A DNA stretch of 64,000 nt from Streptosporangium carneum (GTDB taxonomy: Bacteria; Actinomycetota; Actinomycetes; Streptosporangiales; Streptosporangiaceae), in the NCBI RefSeq assembly GCF_027922005.1, contig NZ_BSEV01000019.1, positions 1 to 64,000 on the forward strand, in the 5' to 3' direction. The position numbers and the translations under genes were made by a program. This document shows, piece after piece, positions 50,819 to 58,970 of the stretch (position 1 is the first letter of the stretch; every line of letters starts with the position of its first letter). A model generated the notes under the pieces. That model was not told where the DNA came from. It did not search any database and worked only from the letters and a program-made list of their open reading frames with translations.

Positions 50819-53113
50819 TCACCGCACCGGGTTCGCCGCACGCCGCACCTCCAGGTTTCCGAACGCGTCCACGGTCACCGTGAAGCCGGGGTGGACGGGA
50901 AGGGTCGAGCCGTACTCCTCGACGACGGCGGGCCCCGGGATCGTCGCCCCCGGCCCCAGGTCGGCGCGGCGGTGGACCGGGACCCTGCCCCACTCGTCGT
51001 AGAAGACCTCGCGGGTCCCGGCGGGGCGGGGGTCCGCGACGCCGTACGGCCTGCGCCGGATGGCCGGACGGGTGATGGGGCCGATGCCGGAGACGCGGAG
51101 GTTGACCCATTCGACGCCGTGCCGGGGGTCGTCGCGGTAGCCGTACCCGTAGAGCCGCCGGTGCGCCTCGTGGAAGCGGTCGAGCACCTCGGCCCGCCAC
51201 TCCTCGTCGAGCGGTCCCGGCGGGGCGGGCACCCTGACCTCGTAGGCCTGGCCGTGGTAGCGCAGGTCGGCGCTGCGCGCGTAGACGTGCCGTTCCGCGG
51301 GGAACCCCTCCCGGTCGAGGGCCTCCGCCGCCTGTTTCTCCAGCTCGCCGAAGATGTCGGCCGCCGCGTCGAGGGAGAGCTCCCCGGCGACGAAGGTGCG
51401 CACGTAGTCGTTTCTGACGTCGACCGTGAGCAGCCCGAACGCCGAGACGTTGCCCGGGTCCGGCGGGACGACCACCGAGGGCAGGCCGAGGACGTCGATC
51501 AGCCTGCAGACCAGCAGAGGCCCTGAGCCGCCGAAGGCGACCATCGGGAAGTCACGCACGTCCAGGCCCCGTTTGACGGTGATCTGGCGGATCGCGTTCG
51601 ACTGGTTGAACGCGCTGATCTCCAGGATCCCGGTCGCGGTCCGCTCCGGGCTCAGCCCGAGCCTGTCCGCCAGCGCCTCGATCCCGCGTCCGGCCGCGTC
51701 GGCGTCGAGCGGGATCTCCCCGCCGAGCAGGTGCGGCGGGACCCTGCCCAGGAAGACGTGCGCGTCGGTGACGGTGACCTCCGCGCCGCCTCTGCCGTAG
51801 CAGAGGGGCCCGGGGTCGGCTCCGGCCGATCTGGGGCCGACCTTCAGCGTGCCCTCCGGGGAGAGCCACGCGACGGAGCCGCCGCCCGCGCCGACGGTCA
51901 CGATGTCGATCATCGGGATCTTGCAGGGGTAGCGGCCGACGCTGCCCTCGGTGGTCAGCGAGGGCTCGCCGTCGACCACGACCGCGACGTCGGTCGAGGT
52001 GCCGCCGCCGTCCAGGGTGATCACCGATGGATGCCCGGCGGTCGAGGCGACCAGCGCCGCGCCGAGCGCGCCCGCGGCCGGGCCGGACAGGACCGTGGTG
52101 ATGGGCTGGTGCACCACCTCGGCCGCCGACAGCACTCCCCCGTTGCTCTTCATCACCGAGAACGGCACCCCGGTTCTCCGTACGGCGTCGCCCCCCGGCC
52201 CCGGACCGCCCCCCGGCACCGCGTCACTCCCCGGCCCCGGGCCGCTCTCCGCCACGGCGTGGCCTCTCGCCTCCGAGCCGCCCTCCGGCACAGCGCCGTC
52301 TCCCGGCACGGCGTCGCCGCCCGCCGTGCGGCTCGACCGCTCCAGGCGCTCGGACAGGTTGGCGACGTAGCGGCGCATGGTCGGCTTGACGGCGGCGTCC
52401 ACCAGGGTCGTGACGGACCGCTCGTACTCGCGGTACTCGCGCAGCACGTCGCTGGAGATCGAGACGACGGCGTCGGGGTGCTCGCGTTCGAGGACCTCGC
52501 GCATGCGCAGCTCGTGCCCGGGGTCGGCGTAGGAGTGCAGGAAGCACACGCCGATCGCGGTGATCCCCTGTTCCCTGAACCATCTGGCCGCCGCCACCGC
52601 CTGCGCCTCGTCGAACGGCCTGACCTCCGCGCCGGTGTGGTCGAGGCGTCCGCCGACGGTCCTGATCCGGTGCACCGGGACGATCCTCGGCGGCTTGACC
52701 CAGAAGTAGGAGTTGCCGTAGCCGTCGGGGACGCTCTGCCTGGCGATCTCCAGCACGAACTCGAAGCCCTCGGTGGTGACGAAGCCCAGGTCGGCGATGC
52801 GGTCCTCGAGGAGCTGGTTGGTGGCGACGGTGGTGCCGTGCACGATCGCGACCACCCCCTCCAGACCGGCCTCCAGCCCTTCCTCCAGGTCTTCGTCCGC
52901 GCCTCCGTCCGGGCCTTTCTCCGCACCGGTCGCCCGGCCGCCTGCGAGACCTGCCTTGACGAGGACCTTGCGCACCCCCTCCATGAAGCCGTCCGCCGGG
53001 TTGGCGGGGGTCGAGGGAGTCTTGGTCGTGGTGATCTCACCGGTCTGCTCGTCCACCGCGACCACGTCGGTGAACGTGCCTCCGGTGTCGACTCCGATAC
53101 GGACGCTGCGCAT
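50819..53113 (-). CDS. hyuA: Hydantoinase/oxoprolinase A subunit
   Basis: 764 residues, ~60-70 longer than usual. ATPase-fold motifs: RIGVDTGGTFTDVVAVDE at the start, VHGTTVATNQLLE, ISSDVLREYREYERS, LSGPAAGALGAA, TLDGGGTSTDVAVV and GAGGGSVAW. Extra length comes from two low-complexity insertions: about residues 53-85 (AGGRATGAEKGPDGGADEDL) and about 255-310 (repeats such as GPGPGSDAVPGGG), probably surface loops. Works with HyuB in ATP-driven cyclic amide hydrolysis. Preceded by ArsR-SRPBCC genes on the same strand. Confidence 0.93.
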   Translation of the reverse strand: MRSVRIGVDTGGTFTDVVAVDEQTGEITTTKTPSTPANPADGFMEGVRKVLVKAGLAGGRATGAEKGPDGGADEDLEEGLEAGLEGVVAIVHGTTVATNQLLEDRIADLGFVTTEGFEFVLEIARQSVPDGYGNSYFWVKPPRIVPVHRIRTVGGRLDHTGAEVRPFDEAQAVAAARWFREQGITAIGVCFLHSYADPGHELRMREVLEREHPDAVVSISSDVLREYREYERSVTTLVDAAVKPTMRRYVANLSERLERSSRTAGGDAVPGDGAVPEGGSEARGHAVAESGPGPGSDAVPGGGPGPGGDAVRRTGVPFSVMKSNGGVLSAAEVVHQPITTVLSGPAAGALGAALVASTAGHPSVITLDGGGTSTDVAVVVDGEPSLTTEGSVGRYPCKIPMIDIVTVGAGGGSVAWLSPEGTLKVGPRSAGADPGPLCYGRGGAEVTVTDAHVFLGRVPPHLLGGEIPLDADAAGRGIEALADRLGLSPERTATGILEISAFNQSNAIRQITVKRGLDVRDFPMVAFGGSGPLLVCRLIDVLGLPSVVVPPDPGNVSAFGLLTVDVRNDYVRTFVAGELSLDAAADIFGELEKQAAEALDREGFPAERHVYARSADLRYHGQAYEVRVPAPPGPLDEEWRAEVLDRFHEAHRRLYGYGYRDDPRHGVEWVNLRVSGIGPITRPAIRRRPYGVADPRPAGTREVFYDEWGRVPVHRRADLGPGATIPGPAVVEEYGSTLPVHPGFTVTVDAFGNLEVRRAANPVR

Positions 53114-53220
53114 GCTCCGGATCTACCCGGTTTCCCGCTGTTTCCAAATCGGCGGACACTGTCGAAGCCGCACTCCCTCCCTGGGGCACGGAACAGGCAC
53201 GGACGACGAAGGAGGACCCG

Positions 53221-53757
53221 TCAGCCCGCGGCCGGTTCGCCGGCCTCGGGTCGCGCATCGGCGCGGGCGGGCAGTCCCTCGTAGTAGGGCTTCATCGACG
53301 GGTAGTAGTCGTCGAAGCCGGGCGTGGGCGTACCCTCGCGGGCGGCCACGAGCATGTCGAGGTAGTACTCCCAGCCGGGGCCGACCTCGCCGATTCCCTC
53401 CTCGGTGTCGAGGTGGTGCACAAGCCGCAGCTCCGTCGAGCCGTTCGCCTCGGACAGCAGCAGCTCCATCCGCCAGGACCCGGACTCGTCGGTCGTCGAC
53501 ACCGCCAGCCGCCGCGGCGGGTCGCACGCGTCGATTCGCATCTCGCACCACGGAGCCTGGTCCTCGAACGCCATCTGCACCTTGATCGTCCGTCCGGGCG
53601 CGGCGTCGCCCTCCCACGGCCCGAACCAGCGGGCTGTGCGGTCGGACTCGGTGACGCCGGCCCACACGTCCTCGGCGGGCGCGCGGAACGTCCTGCTGAG
53701 GACGAGATCGCTTCCGGCCTCGGTGCGGAACAGTCTGCCGACGGGTGAACGGCTCAT
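53221..53757 (-). CDS. SRPBCC (AHSA1-type) protein
   Basis: 178 residues. START-like fold marked by LVLSRTFRAPAEDVWAGVTESDRTARWFGPWEG (in parts), WCEMRIDACDPPRRLAVS and ELRLVHHLDTEEGIGEVGPGWEYYLDML (in parts), the AHSA1/SRPBCC pattern. ATG 53757 overlaps the arsR stop (ATGA). ArsR-SRPBCC pairs are widespread in actinomycetes and may sense or bind a small hydrophobic ligand; role unknown. Confidence 0.87.
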   Translation of the reverse strand: MSRSPVGRLFRTEAGSDLVLSRTFRAPAEDVWAGVTESDRTARWFGPWEGDAAPGRTIKVQMAFEDQAPWCEMRIDACDPPRRLAVSTTDESGSWRMELLLSEANGSTELRLVHHLDTEEGIGEVGPGWEYYLDMLVAAREGTPTPGFDDYYPSMKPYYEGLPARADARPEAGEPAAG

Positions 53758-54116
53758 GCGGTGTTCTCCTTCGCCTGGCCCGCCGCGCCGCGCGCACGGT
53801 GTTCGCGGCGGGTTCGATAGATCTCTGTCTCCAGTGCGTCGAGGCGGCGCTCCCAGCCGGAGGGCTGGACGAACGGGGCGAGCCACTCGGCGAGCTCGGC
53901 GAACGCCCCGGCGTCGAGCGCGTAGAGGCGTCGCCTGCCGACGAGCTCGTCGCGGACAAGCCCGCTGTTCCTGAGAACGCGCAGATGGCGGCTCACCGCG
54001 GGCCTGCTGATGTCGAAACGCTCGGCGATCTCCCCCGCGGAGAGCCGCCGGTCGCGCAGCATCACCAGGATCTCTCGTCGTACCGGGTCCGCGATCGCCC
54101 CCGCCACCTCGTCCAC
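53754..54116 (-). CDS. ArsR-family repressor
   Basis: 120 residues from GTG 54116. Winged helix: AIADPVRREILVMLRDRRLSAGEIAERFDISRPAVSRHLRVLRNSGLV (in parts). No Cys pair, so not a classic metal sensor. A TACGCT box ends 6 nt upstream and a perfect palindrome overlaps it, so the gene represses itself and the coupled SRPBCC gene. Confidence 0.9.
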   Translation of the reverse strand: MDEVAGAIADPVRREILVMLRDRRLSAGEIAERFDISRPAVSRHLRVLRNSGLVRDELVGRRRLYALDAGAFAELAEWLAPFVQPSGWERRLDALETEIYRTRREHRARGAAGQAKENTA

Positions 54117-54124
54117 CCGGAAAG

Positions 54125-54142
54125 CGTAACCTACTGGTTACG
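54125..54142. promoter_or_regulatory. ArsR operator overlapping the -10 box
   Basis: CGTAACCTACTGGTTACG: perfect 7-bp arms CGTAACC/GGTTACG with a 4-bp spacer, 8 bp before the arsR start; covers the -10 TACGCT (minus strand 54128-54123). Confidence 0.7.
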
Positions 54143-54196
54143 CGTCAGCAACGGCGGTTCCGTGGTCACGCGGCGGGCGAGGACGTGGGCTTCATG

Positions 54197-54232
54197 ACGA
54201 AGACCCCTGGACCGGGGTCCAGGGGTCTTCGT
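54197..54232. terminator. Perfect 17-bp hairpin terminator
   Basis: ACGAAGACCCCTGGACC (54197-54213) and its exact complement (54216-54232) with minimal loop, 30 bp past the DUF397 stop. Suited to both strands. Confidence 0.8.
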
Positions 54233-54262
54233 TTCGGATGGGAATCCGGGATTCGGACGGGG

Positions 54263-54475
54263 TCAGAAGTCGAATTCGCCCTTCTTCGCCCCGTCGACGA
54301 ACGCCGCCCAGACCTCGCCCCGCACCACGTAGGGGGCCTGGTCGGGGGCCTCGGTGTCGCGAATTCCGACGCGCCCTCCGGACAGGGGGGCGACCTCGAT
54401 GCAATTGCCGCCGTTCGACGTCGAGCGTTCCGCCTTGCGCCAGGCCGCGGTCTTCAGTTCGGCCGTGAGGTCCAC
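54263..54475 (-). CDS. DUF397 protein
   Basis: 70 residues. AAWRKAERSTSNGGNCIEVAPLSGG (in parts), VGIRDTEAPDQAPYVV and WAAFVDGAKKGEFDF give the complete DUF397 pattern. In Streptomyces such small proteins pair with WhiJ-like XRE regulators in developmental control. Overlaps the XRE gene by 22 bp (start inside its 3' end), so the two are coupled. Confidence 0.92.
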   Translation of the reverse strand: MDLTAELKTAAWRKAERSTSNGGNCIEVAPLSGGRVGIRDTEAPDQAPYVVRGEVWAAFVDGAKKGEFDF

Positions 54476-55287
54476 TTCTCCACCATCCTCTTCCGAATGA
54501 ACTCGACCGACGCACTATGGGGGAGGGATTCCGCCCTAATTGCGTCAAATTTCATGGTAGCCGTAGCGACAAGGGCTGAATTGGTCGTCACGAGCGGTTC
54601 GGCGGCCGTTTCGAGATGAACCGTGTGGCGCTGCCCGTCGGCCGACTGCGCGAGGGTGATCGCCCCGCTCAGGCCGGAGGTGGCACCGAGCGGCGTGATC
54701 TGGAGGGTGATGTGCGGCGCGTCGGCGATCTCGATCAGGTGCGCCAGCTGCTCCCGCATGACCTCCGCTCCCCCGATGGGCCGGTTGAGAGCGCCCTCGT
54801 CCAGGAGCACGAGATACATCGGCGGCCCGGTGCGGCCGAGGATCTTCTGCCGCGCCAGTCGCGCCGCGACGAGGCTCTCGACCCGGTCCTGGTCGAAGCC
54901 CGGCTCGCAGCGCAGGAGCGCGCGGGCGTAGGCCTCGGTCTGGAGCAGGCCGGGCACGACCAGCGGCTCCCACGTCCTGAGCGCCCCGGCCCCCTCCTCC
55001 TCGCTCAGCCAGGGACGGAACCAGGTGGGTGACTGGTTGCGGTGCTTGGAGATCTCGACCCACAGCTCCCAGAGGCCCGGCCCGAAGATCTCCTCGCATC
55101 TCGTGATGAACTGCTCCACGGGAGCGCGTTTGCCGATCTCCACCGAGCCGACCAGGCTCGTGGAGTATCCGATCCGGCGTCCCAGCTCCGCCTGGGTCAG
55201 GCCTTCCGCCAGCCGCAGTCGCCGTAGTTCGACGCCGAATTCCTGTTTTCTCCCCGCCTTCGGATCCAGTTCGCGCAGTGCGGGCAT
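54454..55287 (-). CDS. XRE regulator with DUF5753 (WhiJ-like)
   Basis: 277 residues from ATG 55287, with AAGGAGG 5 nt upstream; the longer frame is not needed. Helix-turn-helix: VELRRLRLAEGLTQAELGRRIGYSTSLVGSVEIGKRAP (in parts). C-terminal DUF5753: WEPLVVPGLLQTEAYARALL, RQKILGRTGPPMYLVLLDEGALNR and ADAPHITLQITPLGA. WhiJ-like proteins repress developmental genes and are relieved by a partner such as DUF397. An inverted repeat at its own ribosome site suggests autoregulation. Confidence 0.92.
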   Translation of the reverse strand: MPALRELDPKAGRKQEFGVELRRLRLAEGLTQAELGRRIGYSTSLVGSVEIGKRAPVEQFITRCEEIFGPGLWELWVEISKHRNQSPTWFRPWLSEEEGAGALRTWEPLVVPGLLQTEAYARALLRCEPGFDQDRVESLVAARLARQKILGRTGPPMYLVLLDEGALNRPIGGAEVMREQLAHLIEIADAPHITLQITPLGATSGLSGAITLAQSADGQRHTVHLETAAEPLVTTNSALVATATMKFDAIRAESLPHSASVEFIRKRMVEKWTSRPN

Positions 55288-55297
55288 TACCGCCTCC

Positions 55298-55315
55298 TTG
55301 TGGTGCGTCCCACAA
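55298..55315. promoter_or_regulatory. Inverted repeat at the XRE ribosome site
   Basis: TTGTGG-TGCGTC-CCACAA, perfect 6-bp arms, overlapping the AAGGAGG site by 2 bp. Likely operator of the XRE protein or an RNA structure masking the ribosome site. Confidence 0.45.
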
Positions 55316-55472
55316 AAATCACACGTTTGACACACATCCATGCGACACCTTGTCAGGTGATTGCATTGATGAGCCTGTCCGCAAATTACATCCCAAGCGG
55401 CAGTCTATGCAGGGGAAACATCAGAAGGGCGGGAGCCGTTAGTCCGATCTCACATAAAGCCCGGAGATCAAC

Positions 55473-56096
55473 GTGACAGGTAAATGTATTTATCGGACAG
55501 AAAAGGCAACGGCGGTGATTCACATGGCTTCAGGGACCGATCTCGTCAAGGTGGGAATCCTGAAACTGCCCCGCGACGACAGAGCGCCCGGCCTCGTTCG
55601 CGGGGAGATGCGGCGGTGGCTCGGGACGGAGCACCCGGCGCTGTCCGGGCTCGTCCTGGCGGCGTCCGAACTGGTGACGAACGCGGTGCGGCACGCCGAC
55701 GCGGGACACGGCAGAAACTGGGTGATCACCGCGCTGCACGAGGGAGGTCACTTCCTGAGGCTGGCGGTGACCGACCCGGGCTCTGCGTCGTCGGTCCCGC
55801 ACCGGCTCTCCGCCGGGTCCGTCACGGAGCCGTCCGGCGGAGAGGGCGGGCGTGGGCTGTTCATCGTGAACAGGCTGTCAGGCGGGCGCTGGGGCACCTA
55901 TGTCGTGCCCGGCGACGGGCACCGCGTCGTCTGGTGCCATCTGGCTCCCACCGCCGTCGAGGACGAGGAGCCCCCGGCTCCCCTCCCGGCCGCGTCCCCG
56001 ACGACGCGGCCGGCCAACATGTCTTCCTCCCCGCCAAGCGCCTCACCGGGCGCCGCGCCACGCCTGGCCGTACCCGAGGCTCGAAGACCCCGCTGA
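55473..56096 (+). CDS. Anti-sigma-type ATP-binding protein (HATPase_c)
   Basis: 207 residues from GTG 55473 (GGAG 6 nt upstream). Histidine-kinase-like ATPase domain: SELVTNAVRHADAGHG (N-box Asn70), TDPGS, GGRGLFIVNRLSGGRWG (G-box). The last ~55 residues are a Pro/Ser-rich tail. Resembles RsbW/SpoIIAB-like regulators that bind sigma or anti-anti-sigma factors. Divergent from the XRE/DUF397 pair, the arrangement common at Streptomyces whiJ-like loci. Confidence 0.88.
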   Translation: MTGKCIYRTEKATAVIHMASGTDLVKVGILKLPRDDRAPGLVRGEMRRWLGTEHPALSGLVLAASELVTNAVRHADAGHGRNWVITALHEGGHFLRLAVTDPGSASSVPHRLSAGSVTEPSGGEGGRGLFIVNRLSGGRWGTYVVPGDGHRVVWCHLAPTAVEDEEPPAPLPAASPTTRPANMSSSPPSASPGAAPRLAVPEARRPR

Positions 56097-56199
56097 AGCG
56101 CGGGCGTCCGCGTCGCTCTCCCTGCCCGGCGGGTGGAACACGACCATCGCGGGCGGAGGAGCGGGTCGGGCCGGGGGCGACGTTCTCCCTGCGGGAGCG

Positions 56200-56673
56200 T
56201 CAGCGGCGGCGGGGGCCCATGGTGGAGCCGATCACGGAGTCGGCGTCGTGGGCGTGCACCTTGGCGGCGAGACGGATGGCCATCTCGCTCGTACGGCGCA
56301 GCTCCGCCTCGACCCTGTCCTTGCCGGACTGGCCGACCTGCACGCCGAAGTAGGCGCCGATGATCGCGCCGGAGACGCCGACGAGACCGGCGAACGGGGC
56401 GGTCGAGTCGCCGCCGCGCATGGCGATCACCACGAAGGCGACCAGGATGACCACCAGGCCCGTGACGACCACGTAGAACCCGTAGCGCCAGCGGGCGGCC
56501 TCCGCCTTGGCGGCGACGGCCTCGTCCTCGGTCATCATCGCCGCGAGCGCCACGGGGATCTCGACGGTCTCACCGGTCGCGGAGGCCGGGGGCATGGCGG
56601 AGGACGTCACGGCGGGGGCCTTGGTAGGGGCCTTGTTGTTGATGGGTGGAGCGGAGTTGTTGGTGGTCGTCAC
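56200..56673 (-). CDS. Membrane protein with two helices, unknown function
   Basis: 157 residues from GTG 56673 (GGGAGA 4 nt upstream); an upstream in-frame GTG (56685) is possible. Disordered Thr/Asn/Pro N-terminus, an acidic Ala-rich helix (TEDEAVAAKAEAARW), two membrane segments (FYVVVTGLVVILVAFVVIAM and FAGLVGVSGAIIGAYFGVQVG) and a short basic C-terminal helix ending in GPRRR. No family recognised. Confidence 0.65.
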   Translation of the reverse strand: MTTTNNSAPPINNKAPTKAPAVTSSAMPPASATGETVEIPVALAAMMTEDEAVAAKAEAARWRYGFYVVVTGLVVILVAFVVIAMRGGDSTAPFAGLVGVSGAIIGAYFGVQVGQSGKDRVEAELRRTSEMAIRLAAKVHAHDADSVIGSTMGPRRR

Positions 56674-56807
56674 GTGTTCTCCCACTTCTCGATAGAGCCT
56701 TCACGAATCTCCCACGCTTTACACGATCAAGCCAAGTCAGGGGTTTAGCGCGGGATCCGACATTCCTACCAGCGCACCGCCTCCCCAAACCCCCACATCC
56801 GAACCAC

Positions 56808-56813
56808 TAGGCT
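56808..56813 (+). promoter_or_regulatory. -10 box TAGGCT for tdk
   Basis: TAGGCT 8 nt before GTG 56822, no ribosome site: leaderless transcript predicted. Confidence 0.45.
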
Positions 56814-56821
56814 GACCCCCC

Positions 56822-57451
56822 GTGACCGAACTGTCCGCCCTCTCCGCCGCCCCCACGGGAACCAGGGACGGAGTGCTGCGCTTCTACTTCGGCCCGATGG
56901 ACTGCGGCAAGTCCACGCTGGCCCTGCAGATGAACTACAACCACCGCCGTCAGGGCAGGCGCGGCCTGGTGCTGACCAAGCACGACCGCTCGGGCGGCCC
57001 CCAGGTGACCAGCAGGATAGGACTGGGCAGCGAGGCCGTCGAGGTCGAGGACGACCTCGACCTGGTCGCGCTGGTCCGCGAGCACCGGCCCGTCGACTAC
57101 GTGATCTGCGACGAGGCGTGTTTCTACACCGTCGCCCAGATCGAGCAGCTCGCCGACCTGACCGACGACTTCGGCGTCGACGTCTACGCCTTCGGCCTGG
57201 CCTCGGACTTCCGCTCGCAGATGTTCCCCGCCGCGCGCCGCCTGTTCGAGCTGGCCGACGAGATCAGCCGTCTGCAGGTCGAGGTGCTGTGCTGGTGCGG
57301 CAGGCCCGGACGCCTGAACGCCCGGGTGATCGGCGGCACGATGGTCCGCACCGGCGAGCAGGTGGTCATCGGCGACACGGGCGACGCCCCCATCCGCTAC
57401 CAGGTTCTCTGCCGCCGCCACTACCGCGCGGGCGACCTGGGCGAGAGCTGA
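56822..57451 (+). CDS. tdk: Thymidine kinase
   Basis: 209 residues, type II (TK1-like). P-loop FGPMDCGKST (23-32), catalytic Glu98 in DEACFY, lasso-region YAFGLASDFRSQMFP, and structural zinc site C157-x-C159 (CWCGRPGRLNAR) with C197 and His200 (CRRHY). Salvages thymidine (and deoxyuridine) to dTMP. Stand-alone gene; a very strong hairpin follows. Confidence 0.94.
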   Translation: MTELSALSAAPTGTRDGVLRFYFGPMDCGKSTLALQMNYNHRRQGRRGLVLTKHDRSGGPQVTSRIGLGSEAVEVEDDLDLVALVREHRPVDYVICDEACFYTVAQIEQLADLTDDFGVDVYAFGLASDFRSQMFPAARRLFELADEISRLQVEVLCWCGRPGRLNARVIGGTMVRTGEQVVIGDTGDAPIRYQVLCRRHYRAGDLGES

Positions 57452-57454
57452 GCC

Positions 57455-57502
57455 CCCGTCGTACGGCGGGCGGTCCTGACCCGCCGCCCGCCGTACGACG
57501 GG
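57455..57502 (+). terminator. Perfect 19-bp hairpin terminator of tdk
   Basis: CCCGTCGTACGGCGGGCGG (57455-57473) and its exact complement (57484-57502), 10-nt loop, starting 3 bp after the stop codon. Confidence 0.85.
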
Positions 57503-57571
57503 CGGCTTCGGCGCGCCGCCCCTGCCGTACGACGAGTGGCTCCGGCGCGCCGCTGCCGTACGGCGGGCGAG
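57484..57571. repeat. Direct repeats extending the tdk terminator
   Basis: CCGTACG(A/G)CG recurs at 57491, 57524 and 57556, separated by GGCKYCGGCGCGCCGC spacers: two 33-bp degenerate copies of the terminator arm. Confidence 0.7.
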
Positions 57572-57582
57572 GGACGCGGGCG

Positions 57583-58263
57583 TCAGACCGCGCAGTAACC
57601 GTCGTCGTCGCAGGCCTCGCCGCCGGCCCGCTCCGCCGGGGCCTGCCCGGTCCGCTGCGCGACCTCCTCGAGGGCGGCGAACAGGGCGTCCTCCGGCTGG
57701 GCCCCCGAGACGGCGAACTGGCCCTCGAACAGGAACAGCGGGACCGAGCCGACCCCCAGGGCGCGGGCCCTGGAGAGCTCCTCCCGCACGGCCGAGACGC
57801 CGTCCTGGCCGTCGAGGTCCGCCTCGACGCCCAGCTCGGCGGCGATCTTGGCGAGCACCTCGCGCGAGCCGACGTCGAGACCGTCGGTGAAGTGGGCGGC
57901 GAAGAGGCGGTACAGCGCCTCCTCCCCCTTGCCCTGCTCGCCCGCGAGCCGGACGAGGCGGTGCGCGTCGAAGGTGTTCGCGTGGACCGCGTGCCCGAAG
58001 TCCATCTCAAGGCCGTCACCGGCGGCGGTCGTGGTCACGTGCCCGAACATCTGCTCGGCCCGCTCGACGCCGCCGAACTTGGCCGCCGCCCACTCGAGCA
58101 GGGGCGCGCCGGTGGACTCGGCGCTCGGGTCGAGCTGGAACGGCCGCAGCTCCACCTCGACCTCGCCCCCCTTGGCCCGGTAGCGCTCGACGGCGCGGGC
58201 GAAGCGGATGTGACCGATGTAGCACCAGGGACAGACCACGTCTGAGTAGATTTCTACCTTCAC
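57583..58263 (-). CDS. DsbA-family (FrnE-like) thiol oxidoreductase
   Basis: 226 residues from GTG 58263 (AGGG 4 nt upstream), which gives the family start VEIYSDVVCPWCYIG; an ATG 42 nt upstream is an alternative. CPWC at 11-14 is the active-site CxxC; the cis-Pro segment is GVGSVPLFLF, and HANTFDAHRLVRLAGEQGKGEEAL (in parts) is typical of FrnE. Cytosolic disulfide isomerase or 2-hydroxychromene-2-carboxylate isomerase relative. Two Cys near the C-terminus (ACDDDGYC) could form a second redox site. Confidence 0.9.
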   Translation of the reverse strand: MKVEIYSDVVCPWCYIGHIRFARAVERYRAKGGEVEVELRPFQLDPSAESTGAPLLEWAAAKFGGVERAEQMFGHVTTTAAGDGLEMDFGHAVHANTFDAHRLVRLAGEQGKGEEALYRLFAAHFTDGLDVGSREVLAKIAAELGVEADLDGQDGVSAVREELSRARALGVGSVPLFLFEGQFAVSGAQPEDALFAALEEVAQRTGQAPAERAGGEACDDDGYCAV

Positions 58264-58383
58264 AGAACCCTGCAACCAGCGCGAAGCCTCGCTGATTCCG
58301 TTCATCGACTCCGTTCGCCGCCCCTCGGCCGGGAGCCGCCCGGTCCGGAGCCGACCCGGGGCGGAGGTCACGCGGGGCGGAGG

Positions 58384-58713
58384 TCACTCGGCGGGCCCCT
58401 CCGGCGGGATCGCCGTGCCGTCGTCCTCGGGCGCGCCCGCCCGGTAGGCCGCGCGTCCGACCATGTAGGCGGCCACCGTCGCCGTGATCACCTGGAAGAG
58501 GCCGGTCAGCAGCAGCGCTCCCGCGGTCGCCCAGGTGGGACGGCGCAGCCACATGGCCAGCAGGATCAGCTGCAGGCCGAGCACCTGGGGTTTGGTCGCC
58601 GGATGCATGCGCGCCAGGGTGCCGGAGAACCTGACCATCCCCACCCCCGCGGCGAACGCCAGCCCCGCGCCCACCAGCATGCACGCCGCGGCCGCGGCCT
58701 CCAGCGCGGTCAA
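58384..58713 (-). CDS. mrpG: Mrp antiporter subunit G
   Basis: 109 residues from TTG 58713, GGGAGG 5 nt upstream, overlapping the mrpF stop (TTGA). Three membrane segments with the MnhG motif GVGMVRFSGTLARMHPATKPQVLG (in parts). Subunit of the multi-subunit Na+/H+ antiporter; last gene of the operon. Confidence 0.92.
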   Translation of the reverse strand: MTALEAAAAACMLVGAGLAFAAGVGMVRFSGTLARMHPATKPQVLGLQLILLAMWLRRPTWATAGALLLTGLFQVITATVAAYMVGRAAYRAGAPEDDGTAIPPEGPAE

Positions 58714-58970
58714 CGGGCCCTCCCGGAGAAGAACCGGGCCAGCGAGACCGACCCGACGAACCCCACCAGGGACAGCACCAGCAGCACCGGCAGCGCGGAG
58801 TACGCGCCGAGCGCCGCCGCGCCCGCCGCGACCCCGCACATGACCACGGCGGTGAGCACGTCGAGCGCCACCGCCCTGTCCAGCATGGAGGGGCCGCGCA
58901 CCAGCCTGCCGAGCGTCATCGCCGCCGCGCCGCCGAGCAGCGCGAGCACCACGGCGTACACCGTCGTCAC
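58710..58970 (-). CDS. mrpF: Mrp antiporter subunit F
   Basis: 86 residues from GTG 58970, GGGAGGAG 5 nt upstream. Three membrane helices: VYAVVLALLGGAAAMTLGRLVRGPSMLDRAVALDVL (in parts) is the MnhF signature. Overlaps mrpE (GTGA) and mrpG (TTGA). Confidence 0.92.
   Translation of the reverse strand: MTTVYAVVLALLGGAAAMTLGRLVRGPSMLDRAVALDVLTAVVMCGVAAGAAALGAYSALPVLLVLSLVGFVGSVSLARFFSGRAR

Noticed and set aside
52180..52330. HyuA low-complexity stretch as a frameshift or assembly error
   Set aside because: The frame stays open and in phase on both sides and the ATPase motifs continue correctly, so an insertion is the simpler reading.
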